Positions 58,802 through 64,000 of a DNA stretch of 64,000 bases are shown piece by piece (position 1 is the stretch's first letter; the number at the start of each line of letters is the position of its first letter). This stretch comes from Leucobacter chromiireducens subsp. solipictus. GTDB lineage: Bacteria; Actinomycetota; Actinomycetes; Actinomycetales; Microbacteriaceae. A program made the position numbers and the translations under genes. The notes under the pieces are model-generated. The model made no database searches. It was not told where the DNA came from and saw only the letters and a program-made list of their open reading frames with translations. The stretch covers positions 1 to 64,000 of the forward strand of contig NZ_QYAC01000009.1 of NCBI RefSeq assembly GCF_016758195.1, given 5' to 3'.

Positions 58802-60858
58802 GACTTCATTCTCGCTGGTCGCGGCGCGATCCGCCCCGGCCACCAGATGCGATCCCCGAGCAGACTGAACAGGGCGGGCACGATCATGCTCCGTACGAGG
58901 AGCGTATCGACGAGCACACCGAGGCCCACGATCAAGCCGAGCTGGCCGAGTGTCACGAGGGGCAGCACCCCGAGCGCGGCGAACACGGCGGCGAGTACGA
59001 TTCCGGCGCTCGTGATGACGCTGCCGGTGTGCGTGATCGCCTCGACCATGCCGTCCCGCGTGCCGTGCACCACGGCTTCGTGCTTCGCGCGGTGCACGAG
59101 GAAAATGGTGTAGTCGATGCCGAGGGCAACAAGAAACAGGAACGCGAGCAGCGGCACTTGCGGGTCGAGCGCGTGCTGGTCCCACATGACGCGACTCAGC
59201 CAGGCCCCCGCGCCAATCGCCGCGACCGCGCTCATCAGGTTCACGGCGAGGAGCAGTGCGGGGGCGATGAGCGACCGCAAGAGGAACACGAGCACGAGGA
59301 ATCCGACGGCGAGCAGGAGCGGGGCGATCACCCGGAGATCCTGCGCGTTTCCGGCGCGCGCATCGAGTTCAGTGGCGGCGGCCCCGCCCACGAGCGCCTC
59401 GGCACCGGGCACAGCATGCACCGCCTCGCGGAGCTCCGTCACCTGCGCGAGGTTTGCCTCACTGCTCGGCGCATACTCGCTGGTCACCATGAGCTTGGTG
59501 AGCCCGGCATCGCTCGGCTCTCCGGCTGGATGCGCCCGCACCACACCCTCGACTTCTCGGATCGCGGAGAGGACGTCGGGGACCGCAGCATGCTCCGTGA
59601 GCACAAAGATGGGCTGTGCCTCGCCCGCGGGGAAGTGCGCGGAGAAGCTCTCGAGGCCCGCCGCTGACTCGGATTGCACGCGGAACTTCTCGGCCTGATC
59701 GAGCCCGACGGAGGTGCCCCAGAGCCCGCTCGCCATGATCGCGAGCACCGCGAGACCCGCAAGCAGGCTCGCCATGGGGCGGCGCACGACGCGGCTCGCG
59801 AAGGCCCGCCAACCGCGGCCGGGCCGCTGCGCAGATCCGGGGCGCGGCACAAACGGCCAGAACACGCCCCGGCCGCATACGGCGAGGAATGGGGGCAGGA
59901 GAAACAGTACCGCCGCGAGCGCGATGAGGAGCCCCAGTGCCGCGGGGATCCCGATGCCCCGCGTGCCCGGGATCACGGCGAGCAGCAGCGTGAGGAGCGC
60001 GAGCACCACGGTCAGGTTCGACGCGACGATCGCGGGCAGGCTCTTCCGCCACGCGGTGCTCAGCGCGGACCGGTGGTCGGTCGTCGTGAGGAGCTCCTCG
60101 CGATAGCGGGAAATCAGCAGCAGCGCGTAGTTGGTGCCCGCGCCGAACACGAGCACGCTGATGATGCCCGCATCGAATTGCAAGTCCCACTCGGCACCGG
60201 CGGCGGCGGTGACCCGGCCGGCGAGGCCGTCGGCGAGGGCGACCACGGTCAGCGGGATCAACCAGAGGATCGGCGACCGGTAGGTGGCGAGCAGCAGGAT
60301 CGCGACGATCAGGATCGTGACGAACAGCAGCGTGAAGTCGGCGCCCTCGAACGCGCCAGCGATGTCGGCCCCGAAAGTGGGGCCGCCGGTCACCTGCAGG
60401 GTGAGGCCCGAGGGAGCATGCTGGGCCACCTGCGCGCGCAGTTCCCCAATGACCTCGGCGGTTTCCGTGTTGTCTGCGCCCACCGTCACCGGGGTGATGA
60501 TCACGGCAGCCTCGCCGTCCTCGCTCACGGTGGGAGCGGCGGCGGGTTCGGGTGAGATCGCCGACCCCAGCTCAGTGAGCGCGGTCAGGTCCTGCGCGCT
60601 CAGGGCACCGCCCCCGTCCCGCGTCGCGACGATCAGCACGGACTGCTCGTCGGCGTTCGGGAACTCGGCGAGCAGCTCGCTCACTCGCGTCGACTCCGCG
60701 TCTGCGGGGGCGGGCATGTTGCGACTGGGGGCCTCCGCCCCGCCGAAGAGGCCGAAGAGTCCGACGAGGAGGGCGAGGGCCACGCCGAGCGCAACCCATG
60801 CCCCGCCGCGCGAGGTGAGCCAATCGGAAAAGCGGGTCGATCCGCGGGTGTGTGCCAT
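58798..60858 (-). CDS. MMPL/RND-type transporter
   Basis: 686 aa from ATG 60858 (GTGGAGGT upstream). Twelve TM helices in the MmpL layout, with two extracytoplasmic loops. The TM4 region FGAGTNYALLLISRYREEL and TM10 region LGIDYTIFLVHRAKHE contain the conserved proton-relay Asp/Tyr motif in the second half; in the first half Asp is replaced (GTNYAL rather than GxDYxL). It probably exports lipids or hydrophobic drugs. Operon head for the two-component system. Confidence 0.88.
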   Translation of the reverse strand: MAHTRGSTRFSDWLTSRGGAWVALGVALALLVGLFGLFGGAEAPSRNMPAPADAESTRVSELLAEFPNADEQSVLIVATRDGGGALSAQDLTALTELGSAISPEPAAAPTVSEDGEAAVIITPVTVGADNTETAEVIGELRAQVAQHAPSGLTLQVTGGPTFGADIAGAFEGADFTLLFVTILIVAILLLATYRSPILWLIPLTVVALADGLAGRVTAAAGAEWDLQFDAGIISVLVFGAGTNYALLLISRYREELLTTTDHRSALSTAWRKSLPAIVASNLTVVLALLTLLLAVIPGTRGIGIPAALGLLIALAAVLFLLPPFLAVCGRGVFWPFVPRPGSAQRPGRGWRAFASRVVRRPMASLLAGLAVLAIMASGLWGTSVGLDQAEKFRVQSESAAGLESFSAHFPAGEAQPIFVLTEHAAVPDVLSAIREVEGVVRAHPAGEPSDAGLTKLMVTSEYAPSSEANLAQVTELREAVHAVPGAEALVGGAAATELDARAGNAQDLRVIAPLLLAVGFLVLVFLLRSLIAPALLLAVNLMSAVAAIGAGAWLSRVMWDQHALDPQVPLLAFLFLVALGIDYTIFLVHRAKHEAVVHGTRDGMVEAITHTGSVITSAGIVLAAVFAALGVLPLVTLGQLGLIVGLGVLVDTLLVRSMIVPALFSLLGDRIWWPGRIAPRPARMKS

Positions 60859-60946
60859 ACCTCCACTCCACCAGCCGTGCGGATTTCGAGCATCGCGCGA
60901 GTGGGTGAATCCCGGATCATCCAAATGGGTGATGCGGGCGAGGAAA

Positions 60947-61483
60947 CTACGCTTCAGTCGGCGTTGCCGCGGGCTTCAGCCGGAACATGCGCACGAGGCT
61001 CACGGCGATGCCGCCGAACAGTCCCGCCGTGCCCACCACGGTGAGCGGCATCATCGACACGGGAAACATGATCTCGCAGATGATGCCGATACACATCAGC
61101 GCGCAGCAGGCGGTCACCCAGACGATCATCTGCTCGCCGAGCCGGTACATCGGCTGAGCGGTGTCCTCGGTGACCTCCACCGGGAAGTTGAAGTAGCGGG
61201 GGTGGAACGACAGCCAGGTCATGCCACCCACGAGCGCCGCCAGGATCGCGAGCAGCGGGAAGACGGAGCTCGGCGGCCCCCACGCGTCGGGCTCCCCGGT
61301 GACTCCGAAGTGCGTCGGCACGGAGTCGGGGAGCGCGGGGTAACGGAGCAGGGCGGCGACGATCGCGGCCCCGGTGAGGACCACGGTGGCGATCCGGATC
61401 CAACGCGTCACCGCGCCCGTACGATACGTGCGCTGTGGACGCTGCGCGTGACCGGAGGCGGCGGTGGATCGGGTCGGCTCCAT
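60947..61483 (-). CDS. DUF1648-domain membrane protein
   Basis: 178 aa from ATG 61483. LRYPALPDSVPTHFGVTGEPDAWG is the DUF1648 signature. Four TM helices, with the PMYRLGEQMIVWVTACCALM segment near the middle. The family occurs in SdpI-like and other small membrane proteins; function unknown here. Confidence 0.75.
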   Translation of the reverse strand: MEPTRSTAASGHAQRPQRTYRTGAVTRWIRIATVVLTGAAIVAALLRYPALPDSVPTHFGVTGEPDAWGPPSSVFPLLAILAALVGGMTWLSFHPRYFNFPVEVTEDTAQPMYRLGEQMIVWVTACCALMCIGIICEIMFPVSMMPLTVVGTAGLFGGIAVSLVRMFRLKPAATPTEA

Positions 61484-61706
61484 CGTTCCAGGGTAGCGGG
61501 GTGCCCGCACTCGCGCATTGCGGTCGCTGACCCCGGGGAGAGGGATCGGGTGGTGGCCCCGGGAACCCAGGAGTGGGCAGTGCGCCGGGCCTGGACCCAC
61601 TGTGAGCACTCTGGATAGTATGGGCGTCGTTGTGTGTTCTGGTCATGGGGGTGGCCGCCACGGCATCACCCTGACTGGTTCACGTCGGCGGACTGACGGG
61701 GGAATC

Positions 61707-64000
61707 ATGGGGATCTTCGAGGAACACCGGCCGCTGCGCAGTGCAGCACGGCGGGGCGCGGGACTGATCGCGATCGCGGCGTTGACGCTGAGCCTGGTCG
61801 GAGTGCAGGGCTCGGCTGCCTGGGCAATGGACGAGGCAGCCTCTGGGCTCACCGACCCGGAGCTGATCGCATGCGTGAACGCAAAGCTCGGTGGCGGTCG
61901 GGCTCCTGACGCCACGGTGACCGCGGACGACGTCGCGGGAGTGACCGCGCTCAGTTGTGACCGGAACTTCAGCGTGACGTCCCTGGCAGGCCTGGAAGGT
62001 GCCACGAAACTCAGTTCGCTCTCACTCACCGGGGGCGGCCACGATCTCTCGGCCGCCGGTGCGCTCGACGCGCTCGCGAGCGCACCGAAGCTTGCGACCC
62101 TCTTCATGACCGGCGCGCAGGTGACTGACGCCTCGCTCCCAGGTCTCGCCGGTGCGCCGCTTCTCGCGACCGTGACGCTCAAGGAGAATCCGGAGCTTTC
62201 GGACCTCTCCCCGTTGGGGACACTGCCAAAGCTTCGGAAGCTCGACATTTTTGACAATCCGAAGGTGAGTGATCTTTCCCCGCTTGCGGATCGCACGCTT
62301 CTGACAGACTTGACCGCCGGCAAGCTTCCGCTCGTTACCGACCTCAGCCCGCTCCGGAACCTGACCGCGCTCACGTACCTCAACGTGCAGAAGAATGCGG
62401 TGACCTCGCTCTCACCGCTGTCGGGTCTGACCGCGCTCACCTCGCTGACTGCGTCGATGAACCCGATCACCTCACTCGAGCCCCTTGCCGCTCTGACCGC
62501 AATGAGGAACCTCGATGTCCAGAGCGCGCAGCTGACCAGCCTGCGCGGGATCGAGGATATGGTCGACCTCAGGACCCTCGATATCGCTGGCAATGCCACA
62601 CTGAACGGCAAGATCGACGAGATCGCAGGGAAGCCGCAGCTGACCCGGATCCACATGAACGCGGTGGGGGCGAGCGACACGGCACCGCTCTCCGGGCTCA
62701 CGTCGCTCACGAATCTGCAGGCTCTGGGGAACCACTTCGCCTCAATTGTGGGACTGCCCGCAGCCCCCGGCCAGGTCTCCACGGGCACCTTTGCGGTCAC
62801 TGCGCAGCAGGTCCCTGGAGCAGCGCAGTACGTGCCCAAGGGCGCGAAAACGTTCCGATACGACGTCACGGGAGATCTTGAGCTCCGAGACGGGTCGTTC
62901 CCCGCATTCGGGGGCAACCAAGTGCCAACGCTGTCCCCAGAGTTCCCGCTCGTCGACATCAAGGTGTACCCAGCAATCCCGCAACTCGAGTACTCCTTCT
63001 CCGAGAACCCGCAGGGCAACGACCGATTTGCGGGAACGGTTGGACTGCCGATCGTGTGGAGCACGATTGAGAGCATCGACAGCGCAACGATCACGCAGGG
63101 AACGAGCTGGTCGCAGCCGATCTCGTACACGAGCGGCTTCCCTGCGGCGAGCTTCGCCCTTGCCGGGGATGTCCCGGAGTGGGTGGCGATCGATCCCAGT
63201 GATGGGACGATGTCGGGCACGCCGGATGAAGAAGGGGATTGGGCCTTCGAGCTGCGCGTCGCAGACGCGCTCGGCAACACGATGACCCAGCGGGTACATC
63301 TCTCCGTTCCCGCTGCCGCGAATGCGGTTGTCGAGATCGGCGCAGATCAGACGGCGGAGGCACCGGGCACCCTGGAATTCACGGTGACGCGCTCGGCGCT
63401 TTCGGCGGAGGCCTGGCAGGGTGCCGTCTCCGTTGATGTGGCAACGCTCGACGGAACCGCGACGGCCGGTGTCGACTATGTTGCCGTCAGCGAGACGCTG
63501 ACGTGGGACGCGAACGACACAAGCGACAGGATCGTGCGGGTCGACACCCTGCCGGGGAGCGCGGGAGGAGAAAGCCGGGCGTTCACCCTGGAACTGAGCA
63601 ACCCGAGCGCGCACGCCGAGCTGGGGGCCGGGTTCAGCAGCGACGGAATCATCACGTATCCCGTGCCCGAACCGACCACGATCGCGTTCGGCGGAGACCA
63701 GGTTGCGGAGGCAGGAGAATCCTTCAGCTTTGTGGTCTCGCGCGATGATGCGCAGCTTAACCCCTGGACGGGGGAGGCCAGCGTGCGGGTGACGAGTCAG
63801 GACGAGACCGCAATTTCGACGGGAGACGACCGCGACTACGATGCCATTGACACGACGGTGACGTGGGCGGCGGGAGAGACCGGCCCACAGCTCGTCGAGG
63901 TGACGACCTATCCAGGGAACGCGGGGGACGACGACCGTGAATTCGAGCTCGTGCTCTCCGATCCCGCGCCGACGAGCTTCACGCAGCTCGGCAGCCCTGC
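61707..64000 (+). CDS. LRR/Calx-beta surface protein, truncated by the window edge
   Basis: Open frame from ATG 61707 (GACGGGGGAATC) to the window end, at least 764 aa. The signal peptide ends near AAWAMDEA. Internalin-like leucine-rich repeats (LSPLGTLPKLRKLDIFDNP, LSPLRNLTALTYLNVQKN pattern) cover about 75-345. An Ig-like and a putative-Ig (He_PIG: WVAIDPSDGTMSGTPDEEG) domain follow at ~350-530. Two Calx-beta repeats with GTATAGVDYVAV and DRDYDAIDTTVTW complete the visible part. Likely wall-anchored like its neighbours, but the C-terminus is not in view. Confidence 0.8.
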   Translation, partial: MGIFEEHRPLRSAARRGAGLIAIAALTLSLVGVQGSAAWAMDEAASGLTDPELIACVNAKLGGGRAPDATVTADDVAGVTALSCDRNFSVTSLAGLEGATKLSSLSLTGGGHDLSAAGALDALASAPKLATLFMTGAQVTDASLPGLAGAPLLATVTLKENPELSDLSPLGTLPKLRKLDIFDNPKVSDLSPLADRTLLTDLTAGKLPLVTDLSPLRNLTALTYLNVQKNAVTSLSPLSGLTALTSLTASMNPITSLEPLAALTAMRNLDVQSAQLTSLRGIEDMVDLRTLDIAGNATLNGKIDEIAGKPQLTRIHMNAVGASDTAPLSGLTSLTNLQALGNHFASIVGLPAAPGQVSTGTFAVTAQQVPGAAQYVPKGAKTFRYDVTGDLELRDGSFPAFGGNQVPTLSPEFPLVDIKVYPAIPQLEYSFSENPQGNDRFAGTVGLPIVWSTIESIDSATITQGTSWSQPISYTSGFPAASFALAGDVPEWVAIDPSDGTMSGTPDEEGDWAFELRVADALGNTMTQRVHLSVPAAANAVVEIGADQTAEAPGTLEFTVTRSALSAEAWQGAVSVDVATLDGTATAGVDYVAVSETLTWDANDTSDRIVRVDTLPGSAGGESRAFTLELSNPSAHAELGAGFSSDGIITYPVPEPTTIAFGGDQVAEAGESFSFVVSRDDAQLNPWTGEASVRVTSQDETAISTGDDRDYDAIDTTVTWAAGETGPQLVEVTTYPGNAGDDDREFELVLSDPAPTSFTQLGSP

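Overview
The window is high-GC DNA from an actinomycete. The best guess is Microbacteriaceae (Leucobacter-like), based on codon bias, LAXTG-type wall anchors, DUF5979/SHIRT/DUF11 surface proteins, a PaaX/IclR/AraC regulator mix, and tRNA genes without an encoded CCA. The genus is inferred, not proven.

1-26.9 kb is a dense catabolic region, probably for an aromatic or N-heteroaromatic compound. It holds a flavin reductase plus RutA-like LLM monooxygenase with an AraC regulator, and an indolepyruvate-type ferredoxin oxidoreductase (two genes). A complete branched-chain-type ABC importer (livJGFHM) and a PaaX-family regulator follow. Next come a VOC protein, RidA and a PaaI thioesterase, then an FAH hydrolase, a TesB thioesterase, a fused salicylyl-CoA/2-aminobenzoyl-CoA hydroxylase-OYE reductase, a cyclase-family (kynurenine formamidase/isatin hydrolase type) hydrolase and a second RidA. 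A leftward block carries an SDR, a StyA-like flavin monooxygenase, its flavin reductase and a phytoene-dehydrogenase-like oxidase. AraC and IclR regulators and a cupin close the region. Four promoters here share the same architecture: a (G/T)TGAYG -35 box extended into a TGAYGNWCGY element, an exact 16-bp spacer and a -10 box. This is a candidate operator of the PaaX-family protein and would join the transporter, the oxidoreductase, paaX itself and the FAH-hydroxylase operon into one regulon.

27-30.3 kb encodes a LADTG surface protein. 30.5-31 kb is a tRNA cluster (Glu, Asp, Phe, Asp) with hairpins. 31-32.2 kb holds an APH(3'')-like phosphotransferase and a DksA/TraR zinc-finger protein. 32.5-34.7 kb is visibly AT-richer and encodes a lipoprotein and a PASTA-MmpS-like membrane protein. 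34.9-37.2 kb looks decayed: a frameshifted DUF1643 gene, a gene whose coding frame lacks a normal start, and a membrane-protein remnant spread over three frames.

37.2-51.7 kb is an envelope region. It has an ECF sigma/zinc-finger/membrane fusion, three more LAXTG-anchored proteins (adhesin with DUF5979 repeats; a giant protein with six units at 489-bp spacing; a SHIRT-domain protein), an FMN reductase and an FBP (FusB-like) protein. 51.8-61.5 kb is ordinary chromosome: trmL, a transglutaminase-like protein, SnoaL, NmrA/HxlR, LysE/Lrp, DUF2871, an MMPL-histidine kinase-response regulator operon and a DUF1648 protein. From 61.7 kb an LRR/Calx-beta surface protein runs off the window edge. No CRISPR array, transposase, phage gene or rRNA was seen.
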